Position numbers and translations under genes: made by a program. Below, one piece after another: positions 16,899-25,597 of a stretch of 64,000 bases of DNA. The notes beneath the pieces are model-generated. The model had not been told where the DNA came from. It saw only the letters and a list, made by a program, of their open reading frames with translations, and made no database searches. The stretch spans positions 186,001-250,000 of the forward strand of contig NZ_JAMBNP010000003.1 of assembly GCF_023715145.1 (NCBI RefSeq). Reading direction: 5' to 3'. Position 1 is the first letter of the stretch. Every line of letters begins with the position of its first letter. This DNA is from Paenibacillus glycanilyticus (GTDB lineage Bacteria; Bacillota; Bacilli; Paenibacillales; Paenibacillaceae).

Positions 16899-16981
16899 AT
16901 GGACCACCACCGTCATTTAGATATTCCTAGTATGGCATACCTTTTATTCCAGCGGTTGGAAGATTTCAGTTATAACGAAAC

Positions 16982-17608
16982 TTACTCATGCCCCCGCCGC
17001 CGCATGATCCACTCCACGATAATGAAGTTCACGAGCAGAGCCGCCCAAATGTTATTGTCCAATACCTCTTCGATCATTCCCGTGCGGCCCTCCGGCAGGG
17101 TGAAGCGGTGCAGCAGCAGGTAAACGAGGAAGAGCAGAGGGACCATCGCTCTTGCGCTGACCGCTGTTAAAGTCATGGCAAAGCTGCGGATCATCCATTG
17201 TTTATGCGCCTGCCAATTCTTGTTTACCGCTGAGCGGTATCCCATAGCCGTTGTGATCAGCCATAGCAGATCAAGGAAAAGAAAAGACAGAGCCCGGCCG
17301 TAATCGGGTTCGTAACAGGTGACGACAAGGGCAAGTCCGCCGCTCGCGAACACGGAGTAAACGTACGCTTTTCCCAGCCGGGCATGCAAGGAGGGTTTGT
17401 TCTTGCGTATGGCCTTGTGGAACTGGAAGAACCCCGCGATTAAAGCGATGAACGCCAGTGCGATATGGCCGACTATAGCAGGATACTGCATTGTAAGAGA
17501 GGAAATAGCAATGCGGCTGCTCGCCGGATTGAGCGTAAGATAGGGAATCACAAACGGCAGCATTATGGCAACGGATAAGAATAACATGACCCACCAGCTT
17601 TTTTTCAT
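16982..17608 (-). CDS. DUF2306 membrane protein
   Basis: 208 residues with six hydrophobic segments. The pattern matches DUF2306 membrane proteins: a GHIALAFIALIAGFFQFHKA segment around residue 47, HARLGKAYVYSV near 74-85, and a conserved HKQWMIRSFAMTLTAVSAR near 137-155. Conserved histidines within or near membrane helices resemble cytochrome-b561-like folds, but a redox role is not established. ATG 17608 lies near AAGGAGCG. It is divergent from the small lipoprotein at 17753. Confidence 0.8.
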   Translation of the reverse strand: MKKSWWVMLFLSVAIMLPFVIPYLTLNPASSRIAISSLTMQYPAIVGHIALAFIALIAGFFQFHKAIRKNKPSLHARLGKAYVYSVFASGGLALVVTCYEPDYGRALSFLFLDLLWLITTAMGYRSAVNKNWQAHKQWMIRSFAMTLTAVSARAMVPLLFLVYLLLHRFTLPEGRTGMIEEVLDNNIWAALLVNFIIVEWIMRRRGHE

Positions 17609-17752
17609 AGAAACGCTCCTTCATAATGGATGCCTCCAGTATAGCGGGGGGATGTTTATGGACTCTAAAAACTTTCTAAAAAAACGATAAAGCTCCTATG
17701 AATCGCACATATGGAGGGCTTTGAAAGGATATGGTAAATAGGAGGTGGGATA

Positions 17753-18079
17753 GTGAGGATCTATTTATTGAAAATGGCCTTGTTCCTTTCTATTTGCTTG
17801 CTGCTTGACGCCTGCTCCTTAAACGACGGAACTCCTGCCAAGAATAATGGAGAAGCCATCGTCTCCAATGTTACGATAGCGGATAAAGGCGAAGCGGATG
17901 GGCAGTACTGGATCATGGCTGCGTATCCCGACCGGAAGAAGATGAAAAGCGTAGTCACGATCACGGTTGATGAGAAGCGCTGGAAAACGATTCAAGTCCA
18001 TCATAAATACACCGTGCATTATGCCAAACAAGAGGATGGAAGCTATTCTTTGTACGGGATTACTCCATTAACGGATTAA
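17753..18079 (+). CDS. Small secreted lipoprotein of unknown function
   Basis: 108 residues, GTG start with GGAGGTGGG a few nt upstream. A short signal peptide ends in a lipobox LLDAC with the lipidated Cys near residue 21. The remaining 87 residues are hydrophilic with several beta-prone stretches (VVTITVDEKRWKTIQV, KYTVHYAKQEDGSYSLYG). It would be anchored on the outer face of the membrane. I recognise no domain. A strong terminator follows. Confidence 0.75.
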   Translation: MRIYLLKMALFLSICLLLDACSLNDGTPAKNNGEAIVSNVTIADKGEADGQYWIMAAYPDRKKMKSVVTITVDEKRWKTIQVHHKYTVHYAKQEDGSYSLYGITPLTD

Positions 18080-18085
18080 TAAATA

Positions 18086-18117
18086 GGGGAGTCAACCAAG
18101 GGGTTGACTCTCCTTTT
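18086..18117. terminator. Intrinsic terminator between convergent genes
   Basis: GAGTCAACC (18089-18097) pairs with GGTTGACTC (18102-18110), extended by flanking G/C pairs and followed by TTTTT on the + strand. Confidence 0.8.
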
Positions 18118-18126
18118 TGTCAGCTT

Positions 18127-19308
18127 TTATGCCGACTCGGATGTCTGTCTGGCCTGCGCCTCCTTGCTTCCAAGCAGTCCGCCCAGCCGGAACGTTCCAA
18201 GCGAGAGCGCGATACAGACGGCCGAGAAAATGCCAATCGATACGTAGCCGTTAAGGTGTACGTACAGCAGTCCGGCAAGCCATGCTCCAAGCGTATTGGC
18301 GCCGTTCATGGTCGAGTTCGCGAGACTGGAGATCGTTCCCCGGATGGAGGCGTTCAGGGCGGTAAGCAGTCCCATGACAAGAGGGAAGATTACGCCAAGA
18401 ACGGCGAAGATCATGAAGTATACCGTTGCCGCAGCGGGAAGCCGGGCGATGTGGGGGCCAATCATATAGAGCAAAACAAGCAGCAGCATTCCCGCTGTCA
18501 CGGTCTTGGTATTGCCAAGCTTGCGGACCACGGCAGAGCTGATTACGCTCCCGAGCAGCGTGCCAAAGCCAAGAGCCATCATCACGTTGCCGATGCCGCC
18601 AATCGACAGCTCGAAATGGTCAGCCAGCCATTTGCCCATAAACGCAATTGCCGTACCGCTTCCCAGATGAAGCAGCAGGTAAGCGAGATAGCCGCTTCTT
18701 GCTTTCCCGCTCTTTATTAAGGGCGTGTATCGGCTGATAATCGATGCGGGAGTCTGCCTGCTTGGCTTCATGTCGGGAAGCAGCAGGAAAGCTCCAACGG
18801 CAAGGAGCAGAGCCGCTGCTCCAATGCTCCAGAACGGGACGGGCCAATCGGCCGCTGCAAGCCAGCTGCCGATCGGCACGCCAAGCGCTTGAGCGGCAGC
18901 AAGTCCGCCAAAGGCGATGCCCATCGTTTTCGCAATCCGCTGCGGCGGCATGACGGCAGGAATGGAAGCCCATACCTGGGGAGCGGTGAAGGCTGCGCTA
19001 ACTCCGGCGAGGAAGCGGAACAGCAGCATCATCCAGAAGCTGTCCGCGAAGCCGCATAAAGCGGTTGAGACCGAGAATCCGATCAGTCCGCAGATCATAA
19101 CGGTTCTGCGGTTCCAGCCATCCGACAGAGGACCGGAGATTAATGCGAACAGGGCCGAGCCTAACGTATAGGCGCCAATCATCCAGCCGGCATTGCCGGT
19201 GGATACCCCGTATTCCGCCTGCAAGGTCGGGAGCAGGGGAGAGATCAGGAACGTATCGGTTCCGATCATGAACATGACTAGAAAGAACAGGATGGAATAT
19301 TTGGACAC
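18127..19308 (-). CDS. MFS transporter, DHA1 drug-efflux-like
   Basis: 393 residues, about 12 TM helices, the size of DHA1-type MFS exporters. The N-terminal half carries GTDTFLISPLLPTLQ, the loop motif LISGPLSDGWNRRTVM (motif A-like) near 58-73, and motif C-like GVPIGSWLA. It probably exports a small hydrophobic compound by proton antiport. The gene is divergent from the WYL regulator at 19408, which begins 99 nt away and would be the natural regulator but is frameshifted. Confidence 0.85.
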   Translation of the reverse strand: MSKYSILFFLVMFMIGTDTFLISPLLPTLQAEYGVSTGNAGWMIGAYTLGSALFALISGPLSDGWNRRTVMICGLIGFSVSTALCGFADSFWMMLLFRFLAGVSAAFTAPQVWASIPAVMPPQRIAKTMGIAFGGLAAAQALGVPIGSWLAAADWPVPFWSIGAAALLLAVGAFLLLPDMKPSRQTPASIISRYTPLIKSGKARSGYLAYLLLHLGSGTAIAFMGKWLADHFELSIGGIGNVMMALGFGTLLGSVISSAVVRKLGNTKTVTAGMLLLVLLYMIGPHIARLPAAATVYFMIFAVLGVIFPLVMGLLTALNASIRGTISSLANSTMNGANTLGAWLAGLLYVHLNGYVSIGIFSAVCIALSLGTFRLGGLLGSKEAQARQTSESA

Positions 19309-19407
19309 GGGTAGTCACTCCTTTGAATTGGTGTTGCTTCTTACCCTCATCGTAGCGGATAATAGTGACACATTCTGTCATGGATATAAAATTAGGAGGG
19401 AAGCGGG

Positions 19408-20356
19408 ATGCCCAAATCCAAACGGTTAATGGAGCTGATGATGACCGTCAACCGCAAGCGGCGGTTCAAAGTACAGGAGCTGGCGGATGAATTTGGCGTC
19501 TCGAAGCGGACGATTCTGAGGGATCTGCAGGAGCTGAGCGAGCTTGGAGTGCCTCTATATTCAGAGGTTGGACCGCATGGGGGTTATCAGGTGCTGCGGG
19601 AGCGGGTGCTGCCGCCAATTGCCTTCACGGAAGAGGAAGCGGTGGCGATGTTCTTCGCGGTACATGCTCTGCGTCACTACACCTCGCTGCCGTTCGAAGC
19701 GGAATCGGCTTCGGCATTGAATAAGTTTTACCTTCATATGCCAAGCGACGTGCGGGACCGCATCGACAGCATGAAGCACCGTGTTGACTTCATAACGCCA
19801 ACAAGACGGGGAGATGCTCCTTGTCTGTCGGTGCTGCTTGACGCAGCGAGCGGTGCATCAGAGGATATTGGATATTGAATATGAGACGAAGGACAGCGAA
19901 GCGGGCTGCCGCAAAATCCAGCCGGTATGCATCTATGCGCATAACGGGCATTGGTACTGCACGGCGTATTGCTTCCTCCGCGAGGGCTTTCGCGTCTTCC
20001 GCTGCGACCGGATTCGCTCGGCATCGGAGGATATGTCAGGCATGGAAAAGCGCGACCTTGGCGAGATCCGCCTAAGCCGCAAGGAGGTTGTTCGGCCGGA
20101 AGATCCCATCCGGCTTCAAGTAGAGCTGACCCGGGTAGGGGTGCAGCGCTGCGAGGCAGAGCTATGGCTGGCCCCGATGCTTCGGGTGCAGGAGGACGGG
20201 AGCGGCATTCTTGATGCGGAGGTATCCCGGGGCGACCTGTCCTTTTACACGGATTTTCTGATCGGACTGGGACATGAAGCGGCGCTTAAGGGGCCGGAGG
20301 AGCTCAGGGAAGCGGTCCGGGACCGATTAACCGGGCTGATTGGCCGTTATAGCTGA
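19408..20356 (+). pseudogene. YafY/DeoR-type HTH-WYL regulator, frameshifted by a 4-bp duplication
   Basis: The first frame (19408 onward, SD AGGAGGG) encodes an HTH_11 winged helix (VQELADEFGVSKRTILRDL, then ELSELGVPLYSE) and the start of the middle region; it runs to 19878 with a nonsense tail after about residue 145. The second frame continues as RILDIEYETKDSEAG and covers the WYL domain (HNGHWYCTAYCFLREGFRVF, DRIRSA) to 20356. The join is at AGCGAGCG (19845-19852), a tandem duplication; removing one AGCG restores LLDAAVHQRILDIEY. The intact protein would be about 315 residues, normal for the family. It is divergent from the MFS gene it would be expected to control. Confidence 0.88.
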
Positions 20357-20376
20357 GCGAAATAGGAATAGAATAA

Positions 20377-20405
20377 GCTCCCTCTGCCGGTCGGCAAGAG
20401 GGAGC
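20377..20405 (+). terminator. Intrinsic terminator after the WYL regulator
   Basis: GCTCCCTCT (20377-20385) pairs with AGAGGGAGC (20397-20405), with inner GCCG/CGGC pairing. The T-run is weak. Confidence 0.6.
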
Positions 20406-20411
20406 CTTGGC

Positions 20412-20800
20412 ATGGGCAGCGGGGCTTATGCGTATACGGTTATTGCCCTTGATGCTGCAGGCAACCGCTCATCGGCAAGCGTTGCCCTTACGGTAACCGA
20501 CCAAGGCAGCCGTAGTTACGCCGCCAACGGGAACAGGCACATGGGACAGCGCCAAAATTTACGTGGCTGGCGATATCGTGACGTATAACGGCATAGAGTA
20601 TAAAGCAGGCTGGTGGACACAAGGCGATCAGCCGGACAACTCCGATGTATGGAAGCCGGTATCGGCTTCGGCCGTGCAAGCCTGGAGCAGCGCGAAGGCT
20701 TACAACGGCGGCGATCAAGTCATTTATGAAGGACATACGTACAAAGCGAAATGGTGGACCAAAGGCGAGATTCCGGGCAAAGCCGGAGTAGGGTGCTCAT
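20412..20800 (+). pseudogene. Remnant 3' end of a chitinase-like secreted enzyme (Fn3 tail plus two CBM5/12 modules)
   Basis: Frame one encodes the end of a fibronectin type III domain (YTVIALDAAGNRSSASVALT) to about 20500. The frame then changes, and the second frame reads linker TPPTGTGTWDSAKIYVAGD, DIVTYNGIEYKAGWWTQGDQ and a second module AYNGGDQVIYEGHTYKAKWW. The two WW-containing modules are chitin-binding CBM5/12 type. No catalytic domain, signal peptide or start is present; the piece begins right after the regulator's terminator. The natural stop is also lost, since the frame runs through the terminator to 20871. A dead fragment of a glycoside hydrolase. Confidence 0.8.
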
Positions 20801-20810
20801 TGCTTAATAG

Positions 20811-20840
20811 AAAGGGGCTGTCCGGAAGGACGGCCCCTTT
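20811..20840 (+). terminator. Intrinsic terminator of the degraded chitinase gene
   Basis: AAAGGGGC (20811-20818) pairs with GCCCCTTT (20833-20840), with GTCC/GGAC pairing inside the stem. Confidence 0.75.
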
Positions 20841-20942
20841 GTTGTTGTTAACCGGCTGTGCGCGCCGCTAAAGAATTTTCCTTTATTTGTCGAAATAAAG
20901 GTAGGAATGACCATTTTGGCATGTGCAGGGGGAGTTATACGG

Positions 20943-21740
20943 ATGAGTAATACGATAAGTATGGAGAAGCTGATAGACTGGGGACATTTTGTTAAGGTAG
21001 CTTATGAGATGTATGCGCAGGATCATCTGTCGCCGGTGAAGCCGGCAGACTTCCCGACAGGCTGGGAACTTGTGGCGAATCTGACGATGACGCCTCGCCT
21101 GGAGAAAATGAAGGAGCGGGAGTTCGGGGGCTTTATTGCCAGATCCATCGACAATCCGCTGCAGCAGGTTGTGGCGATTCGCGGAACGGAGAGCCCTCTG
21201 GACTGGCTGTCGGATTTCGAGTTCGTGCTGGAGACCTTCCATGAGGTTCCGAATGGCGGCAAGACGGAGAGCGGATTTACGAATCTGTACCGAAGCATGA
21301 TGGTGGAATACGCGGATACCAGCGTTCCTGCCCAATCGCTGATGGATTCGATCGATACGCTGCCGCAAGGCGCGAAGCTTTTGGTCACCGGTCATAGCCT
21401 GGGCAGCTCGCTTGCGACGCTGCATGCTTTCCTCGCCGGAAGCAAGAATGTCGATGTTGAGCTGGTAACCTTCGCTTCGCCCCGGGTTGGAGACAAGAGC
21501 TTTGTTGAAGCGTTCCAGCGGATGAACATTCCGAATACCCGCGTATTTAATCATCCGGATATTGTGCCGCAGGTGCCCGTTGAAATCGCCGGTTACCGTC
21601 ATCTGGAGCCGGGCCTCGAGATCAACTCGGTGCTGTTCCCGATTAAGCACTCTATTCCGTGCTATCATGCGCTCAGCACTTACCTGTACGTGATGGGTGA
21701 TGCCGACGCCAATATTTCGAAGTGCAAAACCACTCCATAA
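20943..21740 (+). CDS. Lipase (class 3)-family alpha/beta hydrolase
   Basis: 265 residues. The nucleophile elbow GHSLGSS, with the catalytic Ser, is near residue 155; it is preceded by VVAIRGTESPLDWLSDFE, the usual oxyanion/lid segment of Lipase_3, and followed by FASPRVGDKSF and FNHPDIVPQVP with a likely catalytic Asp, then a late His (HSIPCYHALSTY). There is no signal peptide, so it is either cytoplasmic or exported in another way. ATG 20943 has GGGGGAG upstream; an in-frame ATG at 20907 lacks an SD. A stand-alone gene with two hairpins after its stop. Confidence 0.85.
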   Translation: MSNTISMEKLIDWGHFVKVAYEMYAQDHLSPVKPADFPTGWELVANLTMTPRLEKMKEREFGGFIARSIDNPLQQVVAIRGTESPLDWLSDFEFVLETFHEVPNGGKTESGFTNLYRSMMVEYADTSVPAQSLMDSIDTLPQGAKLLVTGHSLGSSLATLHAFLAGSKNVDVELVTFASPRVGDKSFVEAFQRMNIPNTRVFNHPDIVPQVPVEIAGYRHLEPGLEINSVLFPIKHSIPCYHALSTYLYVMGDADANISKCKTTP

Positions 21741-21751
21741 GGAGTGGAAAT

Positions 21752-21788
21752 AACAGGACACCCTTACTTTAAGGGGAGTCCTGTTTTT
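21752..21788 (+). terminator. Intrinsic terminator after the lipase gene
   Basis: AACAGGAC (21752-21759) pairs with GTCCTGTT (21778-21785), followed by TTTTG; a small CCACTCC/GGAGTGG hairpin lies just before it, overlapping the stop codon. Confidence 0.75.
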
Positions 21789-21832
21789 GTTTATAATGAG
21801 GTGAACAACGGGAGCAGGGGAGAATAGGCGAC

Positions 21833-22153
21833 ATGAGGGAAAAGGAATTTCAACAGTGGATTCAAGACTTTTACAAAGAGCGCGGCTGGTCCGGATACGG
21901 TCCGTTTGAACGAATGGCCTTTCTTACGGAGGAAGTCGGCGAGACGGCCAGGGTGGTCAGAACGATTGAGATTGGGCGGGATCGCCCGGATGAGGCTGCC
22001 CAGCCGGCCGAAGTGCTGAAGCAGGAATTGATCGAGGAGCTTGGGGACATATTGGCCAACGTCTATATCCTCGCGGGGATATACGATCTTTCCATAGAGG
22101 AAGTTCTGAACGCGCATAAAGACAAGCTGAGCAAGCGATACAGCAAAGAATAG
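21833..22153 (+). CDS. MazG-like nucleotide pyrophosphohydrolase
   Basis: 106 residues, a single-domain MazG-type all-alpha NTP pyrophosphohydrolase. The two acidic metal-binding motifs are visible: LTEEVGETARV (about 31-41) and ELIEELGDILANVYILA (about 64-80). It would hydrolyse a non-canonical or excess NTP to NMP and PPi. It ends 10 nt before the LOG-family gene, so the pair is probably co-transcribed, fitting a nucleotide house-cleaning theme. Confidence 0.85.
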   Translation: MREKEFQQWIQDFYKERGWSGYGPFERMAFLTEEVGETARVVRTIEIGRDRPDEAAQPAEVLKQELIEELGDILANVYILAGIYDLSIEEVLNAHKDKLSKRYSKE

Positions 22154-22163
22154 CAGGGGGATT

Positions 22164-22748
22164 ATGATGAATAAAATTTGCGTATTTGCAGGCTCCAATG
22201 CCGGAGTAAGTCCGGAGTACGGACAAGCGGCAACCCAGCTTGGACAGCTGATGGCAGCTCAAGGGATCGAATTAGTATATGGCGGCTCCCGAATTGGATT
22301 AATGGGGCTTGTTGCCGATGCGGTGCTGGCTAACGGCGGCCGGGTTACCGGAGTTATGCCGCGTGGTCTGTTCATTGGCGAGATGGCGCATAAAGGTCTG
22401 ACGGAGTTCATTGAAGTCGGAAATATGCATGAGCGGAAGGCTCTGATGTCGGAGCTGTCGGACGGCTATATCGCACTGCCTGGCGGACTGGGCACCTTCG
22501 AGGAGTTATTTGAGGTTGCGAGCTGGGCGCAGCTTGGCATACACAAGAAGCCGGTTGGCATCCTGAACGTGAAGGGCTTCTATCAGCCGATTGCAGAGAT
22601 GCTGACGCAAGCCGTTTCGGCAGGCTTCATGAGGGACACGAATCTGGGACTGATGCTCTTCGAAGAGAATCCATCCGTTCTGCTGGACCGCATGGCCGCA
22701 TACTCGGCTCCGGAACAGGCGAACAAATGGGCGGAGCTTCCGAAATGA
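22164..22748 (+). CDS. LOG-family nucleotide 5'-monophosphate phosphoribohydrolase
   Basis: 194 residues, Rossmann-like LOG (lonely guy)/TIGR00730 family. N-terminal ICVFAGSNAGVSPEY, LVYGGSRIGLMG near 33-44, and the hallmark PGGLGTFEELFE near 104-115 with the catalytic Arg/Glu region are present. It would release the base from a nucleoside monophosphate (cytokinin-riboside-phosphate-type activity). ATG 22164 or 22167 follow AGGGGG. Probably co-transcribed with the MazG-like gene. Confidence 0.88.
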   Translation: MMNKICVFAGSNAGVSPEYGQAATQLGQLMAAQGIELVYGGSRIGLMGLVADAVLANGGRVTGVMPRGLFIGEMAHKGLTEFIEVGNMHERKALMSELSDGYIALPGGLGTFEELFEVASWAQLGIHKKPVGILNVKGFYQPIAEMLTQAVSAGFMRDTNLGLMLFEENPSVLLDRMAAYSAPEQANKWAELPK

Positions 22749-22807
22749 ACGAGATTTGCTGTTCGTAGGCAAGCCTCGGCGTATTACATTGGATTTCGTG
22801 CAGCATA

Positions 22808-23638
22808 ATGAGGCGTTGTGTCCGGTATCCAGAGCTACATTGGATTTACTGCAGGATCAATGCCGCATCGTTCGCTGACGGCTCCGGCGTAGACGGTGCT
22901 GCTCCGGGCGGAGGCGGACAACCGGCAAGCGGTGCCTCGGAAGGCCTGCTTACCATCAGCGGCGGCAATCTTTATGTGGACGCAGAAGGTGACGGTCTTG
23001 ATGCGAATGGTTCGATTGCCATGACTGGCGGCAATGTCATGGTTAACGGACCAACGATGAACGGCAACGGCGCGCTGGATTACGACGGTACCTTCAATAT
23101 GACAGGCGGCACGCTTGTCCCAGCGGGAAGCTCCGGCATGGTATAGGCCGCATCGGACAGCTCGACGCAGGCAGGAATTCTGATGATGTTCCCGCAGTCC
23201 CGGCAGGCCGGAACACTGGTGCATCTGGAAGACGATTCGGGTAAATCGATCATGACCTTCGCTCCTTCCAGGGCTTATCAAGCGGTCTATATCAGCACGC
23301 CGGATATCGCGAAAGACTCTTCCTACACGCTCTATTCCGGTGGTACATCAACCGGAACGGCAACAAACGGGCTTTATGAAGACGGGGAATACAGCGGCGG
23401 TACAAAAGTGGTATCCTTCACCGCGGAATCGCTTATCACTTGGGTGAACGAGTCTGGCGTAACGGAAGCCCAAAGCGGATTTGGCGGCGGCGGTCGCGGT
23501 ATGGGCGGTGGAGGCGGCCGCGGCATGGGCGGCGGAGGCGGAGACCGGTTCAAGGGCGGTCAAACGCCGCCGGATGGAGCAGCACCAGACGGGGCCGCGC
23601 CTCCGGATGCGCCGGCAGCTACCGCAGCAGCACAATAA
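22808..23638 (+). pseudogene. 5'-truncated carbohydrate-binding-domain protein (Cthe_2159/DUF4353-like) with an in-frame stop
   Basis: The region reads as the C-terminal part of a calcium-dependent beta-helix carbohydrate-binding protein: repeated rungs such as GLLTISGGNLYVDAEGDGLD, GSIAMTGGNVMVNGP and TFNMTGGTLVPAG. The frame hits TAG at 23144 and resumes in the same frame with DSSTQAGILMMFP and GTLVHLEDDSGKSIMTFAP, then a glycine-rich stretch (RGMGGGGG repeats) and a Pro/Ala-rich tail to 23638. No start with SD or signal peptide precedes it, so the 5' part is missing. Both lesions mark it as a dead gene. Confidence 0.75.
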
Positions 23639-23657
23639 GCTCAATAAGCAAGAAGGA

Positions 23658-23692
23658 GAAGGGGCGTCCCGGCGGACGCCCCTTCTTTTTTT
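23658..23692 (+). terminator. Intrinsic terminator
   Basis: GAAGGGGCGTCC (23658-23669) pairs with GGACGCCCCTTC (23674-23685), followed by a T-run. It would terminate the broken carbohydrate-binding gene. Confidence 0.8.
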
Positions 23693-23696
23693 CTAA

Positions 23697-24998
23697 TTAT
23701 TGTGCTGCAGGCAAGATCACGGGCGCTTCTTCTCCTGCTTCCTGCATTCGGCGGATCAACGTTTCCCGCAGCTCCTCCCGAATGCCGGCATGGGATTTAG
23801 AGGTGACCAGGTTGTTTAATTCATAAGGATCGGCTTGCAAATCGTATAAAAAGTCCTCAACATACCGTTCGGCATTAGCCTCATTCGAGGCTGGAGAAGT
23901 TACGCTGTACTTCCAGCGCTTCGTCCGGATGGCCCGGCCGACTTGCGATTCGCTGATCTGGACGAATACCTCCTGCGGCCACTCTTCCTTCTCTCCCCGC
24001 AGCAGTGGAAGAATGGAGCGTCCTTGCATCTCCTCCGGCACTGGGATACCCGCGGCATCGAGCAAGGTTGGAGGCAGGTCAACGAGCGACACCAGCTCCT
24101 GAATGCGACCGCCGGATTTGAAGCGTCCGCCGGAGAAAGCGGTTGGAACGCGGATGGAGCTCTCGTGGCAGGAGCGTTTATATTCCGAGTTTCTGGTTTT
24201 GAAGTGGCAGCCGTGATCGGACGTAAACATGATAATGGTGTCCTCGTCCAGATCCAGGCTGATCAAGGCATCGTGTATTCGTCCTAATGCTTCATCCAGC
24301 CGTTTGACCATTCCGTAGTAACCGGCAAGATGGGCGTGAGTGGTGCCTCCGAGTGCGGCCAGATCGGACGGTACATATTGTCCGCCTCCATAACGAGCAT
24401 CATAACCCTTAGGAGCAGGGTAATTGTCCCACGAATTTTGATGATGCGGCTCCAAATAGGACAGGAACAGGAAGAATGGATCGTCCTTCTTCTGATCCAT
24501 ATAGCGGATGGCCGCGTCGGTCAACGCGTCTACGCGGTATCCAGGCAGCTTTACGGCTTCATTGTCATTATTGTACACGACCGTATCGTAAGCATCCGAA
24601 GTAAGCTCAATGCAATTCGCGGCCAGCCAGTATTGATAGCCGCCTCTCATGTTCTCGGGCACGGCGCCGATTCCGCTGGCCAAATGCCATTTGCCGATAT
24701 ACCCGGTTTGGTAACCTGCCTCGTTAAAATAATGCGCCAGCGTCTTGGCATCATCGGGCAGAGGGATTCCGTTCACGTGACAGCCCGTGGCCGTCGCGTA
24801 TTTCCCGGTTTGCAGCGATGACCTTGCGGGACCGCATACCGGCTGGCAAGTGAAGGAGTTGTTTACATGCGTCCCTTCCATCGCCAAGCGATCGAAGTTA
24901 GGCGTAAGACCAAGCGGATTTCCGTGAACTCCCGCGGTATCCCAGCGCTGCTGGTCCGTGAAGAAAACAATTACATTTGGCTTCTTCTTCATAATCAC
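23697..24998 (-). CDS. Sulfatase-family hydrolase (Cys-type)
   Basis: 433 residues. N-terminal metal-binding PNVIVFFTDQQRWDTAGVHG supplies the double Asp/Gln pattern, and the formylglycine motif is CGPARSSLQTGK near residue 54-65 (C-x-P-x-R), so the Cys would need conversion to formylglycine by a maturase not encoded here. YIGKWHL (about 99-105) and MFTSDHG with the second Asp/His are further active-site stations. No signal peptide, so it is cytoplasmic and likely acts on an imported sulfated sugar. GTG 24998 is the probable start with AAAGG upstream. The AraC-type gene to the right points the other way but is frameshifted. Confidence 0.87.
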   Translation of the reverse strand: MIMKKKPNVIVFFTDQQRWDTAGVHGNPLGLTPNFDRLAMEGTHVNNSFTCQPVCGPARSSLQTGKYATATGCHVNGIPLPDDAKTLAHYFNEAGYQTGYIGKWHLASGIGAVPENMRGGYQYWLAANCIELTSDAYDTVVYNNDNEAVKLPGYRVDALTDAAIRYMDQKKDDPFFLFLSYLEPHHQNSWDNYPAPKGYDARYGGGQYVPSDLAALGGTTHAHLAGYYGMVKRLDEALGRIHDALISLDLDEDTIIMFTSDHGCHFKTRNSEYKRSCHESSIRVPTAFSGGRFKSGGRIQELVSLVDLPPTLLDAAGIPVPEEMQGRSILPLLRGEKEEWPQEVFVQISESQVGRAIRTKRWKYSVTSPASNEANAERYVEDFLYDLQADPYELNNLVTSKSHAGIREELRETLIRRMQEAGEEAPVILPAAQ

Positions 24999-24999
24999 G

Positions 25000-25597
25000 T
25001 CTGCCTTTCTGTTAGTCGGTTATTTTCATTTAAGTATAATTTCAATTCAGGCAAGTAGATTATAGTAAAATTACACTGTAATGTAAACGCACTTAAAGTG
25101 AATACATAACCAGGTTCATCAGATGGATGCCCTGGGTTAGATGTATGGACTGCTATACGGCAATTGCTCCCTCACCCTCTTTTTCGTTTTTACGGCCATC
25201 TCAGGCACTTTTCACCCATTATCGACATAATCAACCAGGAATTTACTATTTCTACGAGGGCACGACCCAGGGATTCCAGTGGATAGATGCATCGGTACAC
25301 TGACGTGTTTAGCCATACGGATGCCACAACAAGCGGGGGGCATATATGCAAGAATCGTGGAGCTTCAAGTGTTGGCGGAGTTTATCATATTGAGGATGTA
25401 TAGATGAATATTGCTCGTAATCCGAGGGATTTCTAATTAAATAGTTAGGGTGTAATACGACAAAAACCGACCTTTTTTTGACGATCCGGTTTTTGCGGAT
25501 TTTACTACGGGGCATAGAAATAGAAAACAATATGGTCAAAACATCAACGATCTGGTTGAATATAGGGAAAGAGCCGGAAAGGATGCGCAATTAGGTT
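25000..25597. other. 598-bp intergenic region without a supported gene
   Basis: AT-rich near 25020-25110, where the sulfatase promoter must lie. No ORF here has a ribosome binding site, and I see no hairpin terminator. A short stretch at 25240-25300 encodes a GFQWIDA-like peptide in one frame; too short to identify. Possibly eroded coding sequence. Confidence 0.4.

Noticed and set aside
25240-25303. GFQWIDA-like peptide, possible branching-enzyme-type remnant
   Set aside because: Too short to support homology by eye; recorded only as possible eroded sequence.
25309-25590. 93-residue minus-strand ORF in the 25-kb gap
   Set aside because: No SD, no recognisable domain and no partner signals; probably chance.
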